From Phycisphaerae bacterium (GTDB taxonomy: Bacteria > Planctomycetota > Phycisphaerae > Tepidisphaerales > Tepidisphaeraceae): a stretch of DNA of 12,741 nucleotides. A program made the translations under genes and the position numbers. Below, piece after piece: positions 7,236-12,741 of the stretch (position 1 is the first letter of the stretch; each line of letters begins with the position of its first letter). The notes under the pieces are model-generated. The model did no database searches, was not told the origin of the DNA, and saw only the letters and a program-made list of their open reading frames with translations. The stretch is from positions 1 to 12,741 of the forward strand of contig JACMJD010000563.1 of assembly GCA_014380825.1 (NCBI GenBank), read 5' to 3'.

Positions 7236-8033
7236 GTGACCACGCTTCGCGCCGAATCTTCGAGCGATCGTCAGCGCCGGAAGCTGCTGGCGCGGATCGT
7301 TAAGCAGCACGAGATCATCACGCGCGAAATTTCCATCGGCGATCTGCGGATTCCGTTCACACAAATCAAAGACCCCGATCGCGTGCTCGATGACATCGTC
7401 GCCGAGGCGGACCGTCGCGAGAAAGTCTCCGGCGTTCGCGAGCACGAAGACGAACTGCACCTGCCCTACTGGGCCGAACTGTGGGACAGCGCGATGGGGG
7501 TGGGGCAGTGGCTGGTGACGTGCTGGGGAGGTGAGCAGGTGGCGAAATGGGGATGTGAGAATTCGATCACCTCCCCACCTCTTCACCTCCCCACCTCCCC
7601 ATCCCGCGCCAGCGTCCTCGATCTCGGCTGCGGCATGGGCCTCGCCGGCACCGTTGCGGCCGCTCTCGGACATCGGGTGCTGCTGGCGGATATCGAACCA
7701 GACGCCCTGCTCTTCGCCCGCGCCAACGCGATGCAGTTCGGCGCGGACGTCCGCGCGCGGCGCGTCGACTGGCGGCGTGATCGTCTCAACGAATCGTTCG
7801 ATATGATCCTCGGCGCCGACGTGCTCTACGACAAATCGCAGTGGGACTATCTCGACCTGTTCTTCCGCGCGCACCTGCGCGTCGGCGGCAGCGTGATCCT
7901 CGGCGAGCCCGGACGACAGACCGGCGAGATGTTCATCACCTGGATCAACGGCAAAGGCTGGCGGCTCGAGCAGTCCGAGCAGGCGGTCATCACGCGGCCA
8001 AAACCGATCCGTTTATTTCGTCTATTTCGGTGA
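7236..8033 (+). CDS. Class I SAM-dependent methyltransferase
   Basis: The 265-residue product carries the Rossmann-fold SAM-binding motif I, VLDLGCGMGLAG (127-138). The motif II region is VLLADIEPDALLFARANA (148-165), and motif IV-like FDMILGADVLYD (188-199) matches the lysine/protein methyltransferase family (Methyltransf_16/EEF2KMT-like). The preceding LPYWAELWDSA (76-86) is also typical of that family. It methylates a protein or small molecule; the target is unknown. Relative to the family pattern, residues about 95-123 (TCWGGEQVAKWGCENS..., LPTSPSR) are extra and are encoded by a palindrome at 7525-7600 (its own entry). They lie between the WAELW helix and motif I, where a surface loop may tolerate them. 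The GTG start has no ribosome-binding site and may be leaderless. Confidence 0.85.
   Translation: MTTLRAESSSDRQRRKLLARIVKQHEIITREISIGDLRIPFTQIKDPDRVLDDIVAEADRREKVSGVREHEDELHLPYWAELWDSAMGVGQWLVTCWGGEQVAKWGCENSITSPPLHLPTSPSRASVLDLGCGMGLAGTVAAALGHRVLLADIEPDALLFARANAMQFGADVRARRVDWRRDRLNESFDMILGADVLYDKSQWDYLDLFFRAHLRVGGSVILGEPGRQTGEMFITWINGKGWRLEQSEQAVITRPKPIRLFRLFR
7525..7600. repeat. Mirrored tandem-word hairpin inside the methyltransferase, GGGGAGGTG words
   Basis: Arms 7525-7558 and 7567-7600 are inverted repeats matching at 27 of 34 positions, around an 8-base loop GAATTCGA. The arms consist of repeated 7-8 base words such as GGGGAGGTG and GTGAAGAGG-like units. The junction GTGAGAATT (7555-7563) is identical to that of the hairpin at 2345-2408 (2370-2378). 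The element lies in frame in the methyltransferase, without a stop. Because the right arm is better preserved as a tandem array, the left arm has drifted. Confidence 0.75.
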
Positions 8034-8175
8034 GCGCTAGCACCGAGCCGACGTATTATCCATGTGAGAAAAAATGAATCTGCGGGCAACAATCCGAATC
8101 GAAATTCTGTGATTGTTCCGGCGATTCCATGCCGATATGATTCGCGACGAAACGGACGTTCTGGAGTGATCGTGA

Positions 8176-8204
8176 TTGGAGCACATTTGGTCCTAACCTA
8201 TAGA
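8176..8204 (+). promoter_or_regulatory. Sigma-70-like promoter candidate
   Basis: TTGGAG (8176-8181) and TATAGA (8199-8204) are separated by 17 bases, each matching 4-5 of 6 positions of the consensus boxes. The start of transcription would be near 8211, 190-200 bases before the terminator at 8369-8406. Confidence 0.4.
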
Positions 8205-8210
8205 TAACCC

Positions 8211-8406
8211 TACGGGTCGGTTGCCCGCGCGGCGCACGCCTGCATGACAGGAAGCAAAGTGTTCGGGATCGACTGGAGAACCCTCCAGATCAGCCGATAC
8301 CACTTTTCAATCAGGGTTAGACTAACACGTTCCACACGACAGTTCGGATCATCCGATTCACCGAAAACGAGCACAGGTCGCTATGCGACTCTGTGCTCTT
8401 TTCTTT
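8211..8406 (+). ncRNA. Candidate structured small RNA
   Basis: A transcript from the promoter at 8176-8204 to the terminator at 8369-8406 would be about 196 bases. Several hairpins are visible. CTGGAG-AACC-CTCCAG is a perfect 6-bp stem, extended outward by GAT/ATC and TCGG/CCGA pairs. CCTG-CATGA-CAGG and CGGG...CCCG are shorter stems. TAACCCT (8205-8211) can pair with AGGGTTA (8313-8319), closing the group. TCGGA-TCA-TCCGA lies further 3'. I do not match it to 6S, SRP, tmRNA, RNase P or a riboswitch. It may instead be decayed sequence with chance pairings. Confidence 0.3.
8369..8406. terminator. Bidirectional intrinsic terminator
   Basis: GAGCACAG (8369-8376) pairs exactly with CTGTGCTC (8391-8398), continued inward by GTCG (8377-8380) with CGAC (8386-8389) and a single bulged T. 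The plus strand follows with TTTTCTTT. On the minus strand the stem is followed by GTTTTC. It lies 10 bp beyond the toxin stop, so it can end the toxin-antitoxin transcript as well as a plus-strand transcript. Confidence 0.75.
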
Positions 8407-8416
8407 GCGCCGATCG

Positions 8417-8683
8417 CTACAGCCTTCGATAAACCTCGCGTCGATGTGCGATTCGCACGACTAGCACGACAAGTTCAGCGTCAAACACCGAATAGACAAT
8501 GACGTAGTCTTTGCTCGCGTGTACGCGGCGCAGTTCCGGAAAGCCGTCGAGCTTGCGCGATGGCGATCGATACGGATTAGACGCGAGGAGTTCAATCCAT
8601 CTGGCAACGCGACGCTGGATATGCCGGGGCAGATCGGTCAGTTCTCGCTCGGCACGATCGGAGAACCTGACCGTATACGACAC
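8417..8683 (-). CDS. Type II toxin, ParE/RelE-like
   Basis: The 88-residue product has the length and pattern of the ParE/RelE superfamily: MSYTVRFSDRAERELTDLP at the start, a helix pair (HIQRRVARWIELLASNP), RKLDGFPELRRVHASKDYVIVYSV, and a last strand VVLVVRIAHRREVYRRL. The conserved 'Y-x-I/V-x-Y' and 'H-R-R-x-x-Y' elements are present. RelE members cleave ribosome-bound mRNA; ParE members poison DNA gyrase. The Tyr and Arg/His near the C-terminus lean towards a RelE-like role, but this cannot be decided from sequence. It starts with GTG 8683, 1 bp after the antitoxin stop, with AGGA 7 bases before it inside the antitoxin's end. The pair is translationally coupled. Confidence 0.85.
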   Translation of the reverse strand: MSYTVRFSDRAERELTDLPRHIQRRVARWIELLASNPYRSPSRKLDGFPELRRVHASKDYVIVYSVFDAELVVLVVRIAHRREVYRRL

Positions 8684-8684
8684 G

Positions 8685-8885
8685 TCAGAGTCCTAATTTC
8701 CGCTTGACGGAAGTCCACGAGGCGGCTTTGCGATTCTTGCGATACACCTTCAACTGGCGCATCGCGTCTGCGCCAAGTTCCTCGCGGACAATGGGTTCAC
8801 CGGCACGCTTTTGCAGTCGACGGAAATCGCGTTCGGCGATCAACACAAACTTTCGCTTGCCGATAGTCAGGGTTTGCATCGTCAT
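8685..8885 (-). CDS. Antitoxin, Phd-like
   Basis: A 66-residue protein, first gene of the pair. It starts MTMQTLTIGKRKFVLIAERD, a beta-hairpin-like segment ending in an 'E-R-D-F-R-R-L' helix, which is the layout seen in small Phd/YefM-like antitoxins. The basic C-terminal half (KVYRKNRKAASWTSVKRKL) would wrap the toxin. Such proteins neutralise the partner and, with it, repress their own promoter. ATG 8885 is favoured over ATG 8879 because GGAAG lies 7 bases before it (8893-8897). No helix-turn-helix is evident, so DNA binding is presumed from the family only. Identification rests mainly on the gene order and partner. Confidence 0.72.
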   Translation of the reverse strand: MTMQTLTIGKRKFVLIAERDFRRLQKRAGEPIVREELGADAMRQLKVYRKNRKAASWTSVKRKLGL

Positions 8886-8901
8886 GGTTCTGCTTCCGGG
8901 A

Positions 8902-8910
8902 ATTGTATCA
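8902..8910 (-). promoter_or_regulatory. Possible extended -10 box of the toxin-antitoxin operon
   Basis: On the minus strand TGATACAAT (8910-8902) matches an extended -10 box. Transcription would start near 8895, which overlaps the GGAAG ribosome-binding site (8893-8897). Either the leader is very short or this box is not used. Confidence 0.3.
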
Positions 8911-8913
8911 CGG

Positions 8914-8949
8914 AAAAGGTCTCCGGGAACTGGTCGGTTTCGGAGACCT
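8914..8949 (-). terminator. Intrinsic terminator of the signalling operon
   Basis: On the minus strand AGGTCTCCG (8949-8941) pairs exactly with CGGAGACCT (8925-8917), with a 15-base loop and TTTT beginning with the last stem base (8917-8914). It lies 27 bp past the stop of the receiver-GAF gene. The same 9-bp inverted repeat is immediately upstream of the toxin-antitoxin -10 region, so it could also serve as an operator there. Confidence 0.55.
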
Positions 8950-8976
8950 CAACAAATCGAGTGCGATGACCCGGAA

Positions 8977-10185
8977 CTAGAACGGCGGCGGTTCCCCGCG
9001 CTTCCACCAGTCGGCGGAGTGACGTTCCTTGTCCTCGCGCTTCTTCTTTTCGCGATCACGGTCGCGCTCGGCATTGCGGTCGTCGTCGACGTGGTCGTTG
9101 TCGGCGTCGCTGTCGTCGTAGAACGGGTTGCCGTCTTCGTCGAGGTCGCCTTCGGTCTTGCGGACAACGCTCGCCAGCGCGACCGCGAACAGCGGGCTGA
9201 TCGCCTTAAGCATCGCGCCGTCTTCCTCGCTGAACGGGCTGCGCGAATCGCGGAACGCGACGAACGTCGCCAGCGTCTCGCCAAGATACGTGCAGTTAAC
9301 GGCCATCAGCGTCTGGCCGGCGAGGGATTTCACTTCTGTCTCGGTCAATTGCGCCGCGATCTCGTCGCTCGAGAGGTGCACGAAGCCTTCGCGATGCACC
9401 AGCGGCAGGAGGCCCTCTTTCATCGCTTCGGTGAATTCCTTTTCGCCGGCGATCGTGTACTTCATGTACGCGCCGAGTTCGCTCTCGCCTTGATCGCTTG
9501 CGAGCCACACCGCGACGTTGCTGTAACCGGCGTGACGCAGCACCCAGTCCATCGCGTGACAGAGCAATTGCTCCAGGTCCTTCGCGCTGTGGGCCAGCTT
9601 GCGGAAATTTTCCTGCGTGCGGACGACGTCCAATTGTCGCGACAGCTCGCCGTATGCGCTGACCAGATCGTTGCAGAGCAGATCGACCTTCTTGCTGACC
9701 TTGCGGCGCGAGACGTTCAACCCGCGCACCGCGCGACGAAGGCGACCCAATCGCGTGTCGATCTTCGCTTCAAGTGCCTGCCGTTGAATTGCGCGATCGA
9801 CTCGACCACGCAGATCGTCGGCGGCGAATGGCTTCGGCAGGAAATCGCTCACGCCCGCGCGGATCGCGCCGATCGCGCCGTCCAATGACGGCTGACCGGT
9901 AATCACCACGCTCTGGGCGGTCGGATGCTTTTCGCGAATCACCGGCAGCAGCGACATGCCGTCGCCATCCGGAAGATTCACGTCCAGCAGCACAACTTGC
10001 ACCGTCTGCTCGTCGAGAATTCGCTTCGCTTCGTGAATCGAGCTCGCCGAGATCACGCGGCAATCGACCGTGCGATCCAGCACATCGCGCACCAGCTCCA
10101 GCATTGCCGGCTCGTCATCGACGATCAGCACGCTGGGACGCGCGCGGACCGAATTCTCAAGAGCTGGTTTCATCGTGGCGGCCAT
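8977..10185 (-). CDS. Response regulator with GAF-like output region
   Basis: The 402-residue product starts with a receiver domain (about 17-132): acidic pair Asp23-Asp24, phosphorylation site Asp68 in LLDVNLPDGDG, Thr96 in VVITG, and Lys118 in LPKPF are all present. A helical, probably coiled-coil stretch follows (135-200, LEAKIDTRLGRLRRAVRGLN...). Then comes a GAF-like domain (about 205-343, LAHSAKDLEQLLCHAMDWVLRHAGYSN...), and a highly charged tail (344-402): an Asp/Glu-rich run, then RDRDREKKKREDKER, ending GEPPPF. There is no DNA-binding domain, so the output is likely a protein or ligand interaction. ATG 10185 is preferred; GGGAG lies 8 bases before it. A longer upstream frame overlaps the kinase gene. 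It follows the kinase by 44 bp in one operon. Confidence 0.85.
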   Translation of the reverse strand: MAATMKPALENSVRARPSVLIVDDEPAMLELVRDVLDRTVDCRVISASSIHEAKRILDEQTVQVVLLDVNLPDGDGMSLLPVIREKHPTAQSVVITGQPSLDGAIGAIRAGVSDFLPKPFAADDLRGRVDRAIQRQALEAKIDTRLGRLRRAVRGLNVSRRKVSKKVDLLCNDLVSAYGELSRQLDVVRTQENFRKLAHSAKDLEQLLCHAMDWVLRHAGYSNVAVWLASDQGESELGAYMKYTIAGEKEFTEAMKEGLLPLVHREGFVHLSSDEIAAQLTETEVKSLAGQTLMAVNCTYLGETLATFVAFRDSRSPFSEEDGAMLKAISPLFAVALASVVRKTEGDLDEDGNPFYDDSDADNDHVDDDRNAERDRDREKKKREDKERHSADWWKRGEPPPF

Positions 10186-10229
10186 GTCGTATTCTCCCGT
10201 CCGCGGTACAAATTCGATTCGTCGGATGC

Positions 10230-12575
10230 TCAGGCCTGCTTGCGTTTCGGCTGCGACTGCTGGCTCGCCGCCACGTTCGTCGCCGGCAACAGCATCACCG
10301 TTCGCGTGCCTTGCTTTTCGTGACTCTCCAGGCGGATCGATCCGCCGATGCCTTCGATCCATCGCAGCGCTTTGGCGAGCCCCATCCCTCGGCGCCTGCC
10401 GGCTGGCTTGGAGCTGAAGAACGGATCGAAAGCGCGCTTCATCGTGGTCTCGTCCATCCCGCAACCGTTGTCGCTCACGGTCAAAACCACACGCGATGAA
10501 TACGAGTCGTACGCCGCGTGAATCTCAACCTTCGAGCGCGACTTCGGCATCTCAGCCGTCGCCTGCAGCGCGTTGTCGATCACTTCGACCAGCGCCGCGA
10601 CCACTTGCGTCACATCAACCGCTACAGGCGGCACATCCGCGAAAGTCACTTCTACTGACCTATCGGCGTGTTCCGGCATTGCTTTAGCTTCATGCAAGGC
10701 ACGGTGAACCAAATCTGCAAGGTCCGATTCGACGATGGCTGGCGGTACTGGTTTGGCGAAGTCCATCAGCTCCGTGATGATCTGGCTGAGCCGATGCGAC
10801 TGCTCGTGAATCAGATGCGCCATCGCCTTCTGCTTCGGGTCCGACAAAGTGCTCGCCAATAACTGCGAGCGGCCGCTGATCACCGCCAGCGGATTGTTCA
10901 TCTCGTGCGCGGCGCCCGCGGCCATCTCGCCGACGGTGACGACGGTCTTCTTTCTCAGGATCTCGCTCTGCGCCGATTGCAACTGACGGTTCGTTTCCGC
11001 GAGCTGTTCGGAAAGCGTGCGAGCTTCTTCGCGAATCTGAGTCGTGCGAAGCGCGAGGCTCCAACCACCCGCGAGCGCGGTCAGTTCCTGTACTTGGGTG
11101 CTGAGTCGCTGCGCCTCGCCTTGCGGCGCGCCCCACATCACGCCACCGATGCACTGACCGTCGGCTTCGAGGCAGATCCAGAAACGGTTCTGATGTCCGA
11201 GTCGCGGGGAGACCGCGGAGAGGAACCATTCCAGCGATGCACCCACCGGTTGGACGGGACCGTCACCCGGTGCACGCTTCGGGTTTCCGGCCGCTTGCGG
11301 CGTCGCAGATGCAGTCGTGTTGATTTGCGACGCCGCAAGCGGCGGTTGATCCGCAACATCAACGAGTGTGTTTTCGAAAACGTCTCCCGATCCATCCACC
11401 AAAATCGCTTCGGCATATCCGCGACCGGGCGGAAGGGAGAAGACCGCGGCGCTTGTGACATCCAATACTGCGACCGCGGTTTGTCCGATCGCGTGCAACA
11501 CCGTCTGCGGTGGTGCATCCGGTCGAAGCTCCGCTTGGAACGAGCTGAGTGCTTCGAAGAATCTGGCGCGAATCGTCAGCTTGCGATTTCGCGATGCGAG
11601 CTGATCCGAAACGCGACCCAGTTCCTTGTTCGCCTGCGAGAGAGCCTGTTGATACAGCTCGGCGGTGCTGGCTTGTCCGAGTCCAAGCGCCTTGGCGCGC
11701 GGTTCGATGTGACCAACCAGTTGCGGGATGATCTCGTTGAGCTGCTTCGCGTCGAGTCCGATCGCGTTCAGCAAAACCTGTCGCGGAATCGGGAACGAGA
11801 AGTTTCCGCTGTAACCGAGGTGCTGCTCGCGCACGATCTGGTCGGCCAATGTCACCAGGTTCACCATTCGTGCATTGCGAACGGTGGCGGGCAACGCTTC
11901 GGGCATCTGGCTGTGCAGCCAGATGCAGTCGCGGATCGTCGCCGGCAGTTGCCACTTCTCAGCGAGACGTTTTCCCACGACCATGTGATCGAGTCCGACG
12001 ATCGTCCGCTCGATGTCCGCGATATCGCCGCGGAGCAAATCCGCAGCTTCGACCACGCGCGAAAAGCTCTTCGGCAGCATCGCATCCAGCGCGACTTTGC
12101 CCAGGTCATGCAGCAGGCCGCAGACGAATGCTTCGGATGGTTCCAGCGGTTCCGTCTCACCGGGCTTCTTACCGACGGCGGCCGCGATCAGCTCGCAGCA
12201 GCACGCGACGGCCACGCAGTGCTTCCAGAATTCTTCGCGGCTGAATTCGCCCGGCTTGGTCGTGTCGTTCTTCGAGAACGCCTGGAACACGCTGACCGCC
12301 AGCACTGCGCTGCGGATTGATTCGAAACCGAGCAGCACGACCGCGCGACTAACCGAATTCACATCGCCCCGCACACCCACGTCCGCGCGATGCACGAGCT
12401 GCAGGATCCGCGTCGTCAACGAGGGATCCGACTCGATCAGCTTGACGACATCCTTGGCCGACGAATCGGAATTGCCGGTGATCTCCAACACTCGCAGCGC
12501 CACCGCCGGCAATGTCGGCAAGTCCTCCAGTTGCTGGAGGATCAGGTCGACGCGTTTTTCGCGGAGGTCTGACAT
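10230..12575 (-). CDS. HDOD-GAF histidine kinase
   Basis: The 781-residue product combines four parts. An HDOD domain (about 12-220) has LPTLPAVALRVLE (19-31) and GLLHDLGK (153-160), keeping His156-Asp157, plus Asp196-His197. A GAF-like segment spans about 340-510. A coiled coil occupies about 512-545. A kinase core follows: His557 in AAHEMNNPLAVISGR (the phosphorylated His), N-box Asn668 in VIDNALQAT, G1 box SDNGCGMDE (701-709), F box FDPFFSSKP, and G2 box GMGL (730-733). It phosphorylates a receiver, most likely one of the two flanking genes. There is no membrane segment, so it is a cytosolic sensor. ATG 12575 is the start; no ribosome-binding site is visible because a hairpin occupies the space. 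Residues about 411-429 come from a palindrome in the DNA. Confidence 0.9.
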   Translation of the reverse strand: MSDLREKRVDLILQQLEDLPTLPAVALRVLEITGNSDSSAKDVVKLIESDPSLTTRILQLVHRADVGVRGDVNSVSRAVVLLGFESIRSAVLAVSVFQAFSKNDTTKPGEFSREEFWKHCVAVACCCELIAAAVGKKPGETEPLEPSEAFVCGLLHDLGKVALDAMLPKSFSRVVEAADLLRGDIADIERTIVGLDHMVVGKRLAEKWQLPATIRDCIWLHSQMPEALPATVRNARMVNLVTLADQIVREQHLGYSGNFSFPIPRQVLLNAIGLDAKQLNEIIPQLVGHIEPRAKALGLGQASTAELYQQALSQANKELGRVSDQLASRNRKLTIRARFFEALSSFQAELRPDAPPQTVLHAIGQTAVAVLDVTSAAVFSLPPGRGYAEAILVDGSGDVFENTLVDVADQPPLAASQINTTASATPQAAGNPKRAPGDGPVQPVGASLEWFLSAVSPRLGHQNRFWICLEADGQCIGGVMWGAPQGEAQRLSTQVQELTALAGGWSLALRTTQIREEARTLSEQLAETNRQLQSAQSEILRKKTVVTVGEMAAGAAHEMNNPLAVISGRSQLLASTLSDPKQKAMAHLIHEQSHRLSQIITELMDFAKPVPPAIVESDLADLVHRALHEAKAMPEHADRSVEVTFADVPPVAVDVTQVVAALVEVIDNALQATAEMPKSRSKVEIHAAYDSYSSRVVLTVSDNGCGMDETTMKRAFDPFFSSKPAGRRRGMGLAKALRWIEGIGGSIRLESHEKQGTRTVMLLPATNVAASQQSQPKRKQA
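11290..11343. repeat. Palindrome inside the kinase GAF region
   Basis: GCCGCTTGCGGCGTCGCA (11290-11307) and TGCGACGCCGCAAGCGGC (11326-11343) are exact reverse complements, 18 of 18. Three more pairs follow inward (one G-T wobble). The hairpin spans 54 bases, exactly 18 codons, and encodes PLAASQINTTASATPQAA (kinase residues 412-429). No tandem words are present, so it is distinct from the three mirrored tandem-word hairpins. Confidence 0.85.
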
Positions 12576-12579
12576 CAAT

Positions 12580-12656
12580 AGTTGCCAGTTGTCAGTTGCC
12601 AGTTGTCAGTAGATCAGTCGCCTTCCCGGGCAACTGGCAACTGACAACTGGCAACT
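12580..12656. repeat. Mirrored tandem-word hairpin, word AGTTGCC/AGTTGTC
   Basis: The left arm 12580-12605 and right arm 12631-12656 are exact reverse complements (26 of 26) around a 25-base loop. The arms alternate the 7-mers AGTTGCC and AGTTGTC. It fills the gap between the receiver stop (12662) and the kinase start (12575), ending 4 bases before the kinase ATG on the mRNA. There is no T-run. Confidence 0.92.
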
Positions 12657-12661
12657 CGTAC

Positions 12662-12741
12662 TTACACCGTCAACAACTCACCAATCCGCTCAATGATCTT
12701 CTCGATATTGAACGGCTTCTTCACGAAATCATCCGCGCCGC
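12662..12741 (-). CDS. CheY-like receiver protein, C-terminal end only
   Basis: Read on the minus strand, the final 26 codons before the TAA at 12664-12662 are open to the window edge. They read GADDFVKKPFNIEKII and continue to a stop after ELLTV. 'A-D-D-F-V-K-K-P-F' is the conserved receiver-domain segment containing the conserved Lys of the phosphorylation site, followed by the last helix. The stop comes right after that helix, so the protein either consists of a stand-alone receiver or has its receiver last. It is 86 bp upstream of the kinase and almost surely part of the same operon, making it a candidate partner of that kinase. The rest is outside the window. Confidence 0.8.
   Translation of the reverse strand, partial: GADDFVKKPFNIEKIIERIGELLTV

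Larger units (their letters stand above)
8034..8416. other. Gene-free stretch with a possible small RNA gene
   Basis: There is no convincing protein gene in these 383 bases; the only frame above 60 codons (from ATG 8244) has no recognisable domain and no clear ribosome-binding site. Bases 8034-8175 show nothing I can name. From 8176 there is a promoter-like pair, several hairpins, and a strong terminator (separate entries). Confidence 0.5.

Noticed and set aside
8211..8320. SRP RNA, because of a GGAAGCA-like string near 8250
   Set aside because: The SRP tetraloop and the flanking symmetric loop of helix 8 are not present in the needed order.
12576..12578. TTG upstream of the kinase as start codon
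   Set aside because: It only adds one residue before ATG 12575 and neither has a ribosome-binding site; ATG is the simpler choice.

Overview
The window is a high-GC bacterial chromosome segment that looks planctomycete-like. The signs are two small lipoproteins, an HDOD-domain histidine kinase, a TPR plus membrane-protein pair, and several scattered palindromic repeats, two of which resemble repeats I associate with large environmental genomes. The phylum is inferred from this texture; no rRNA or phylogenetic marker is present.

Layout. 1-160 (-) is the start of a truncated lipoprotein gene. 349-2342 (+) holds an alpha/beta hydrolase and an EamA-type transporter, joined by an ATGA overlap through an inserted palindromic repeat. 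2410-3417 (-) is a second, convergent EamA transporter. 3550-5139 (+) is a multi-pass GT-C-like glycosyltransferase whose start codon lies in another repeat. 5143-6841 (-) is a two-gene unit: a TPR protein upstream and an unrecognised membrane protein with a long disordered linker downstream. 6959-7180 (-) is a small lipoprotein, divergent from a SAM-dependent methyltransferase at 7236-8033 (+). 8034-8416 has no gene but carries a possible structured small RNA with its own promoter and terminator. 8417-8885 (-) is a ParE/RelE-like toxin-antitoxin pair. 8977-12741 (-) is a signalling operon: the end of a CheY-like receiver, an HDOD-GAF histidine kinase, and a receiver protein with a GAF-like region and a charged tail.

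How the genes relate. The receiver, kinase and receiver-GAF proteins probably form one phosphorelay, ending at a terminator just before the toxin-antitoxin promoter. The two transporters are unlinked in orientation and their substrates cannot be read from sequence.

The most unusual property is the number of palindromic insertions. Three hairpins (2345-2408, 7525-7600, 12580-12656) share one architecture, tandem 7-8 base words mirrored in both arms, but each uses a different word. One is inside the methyltransferase reading frame, and one is directly before the kinase start codon. A fourth, non-tandem palindrome (11290-11343) encodes 18 residues within the kinase. Two further dispersed repeats (1287-1400, 3474-3555) supply a C-terminal tail, a ribosome-binding site and a start codon to neighbouring genes.
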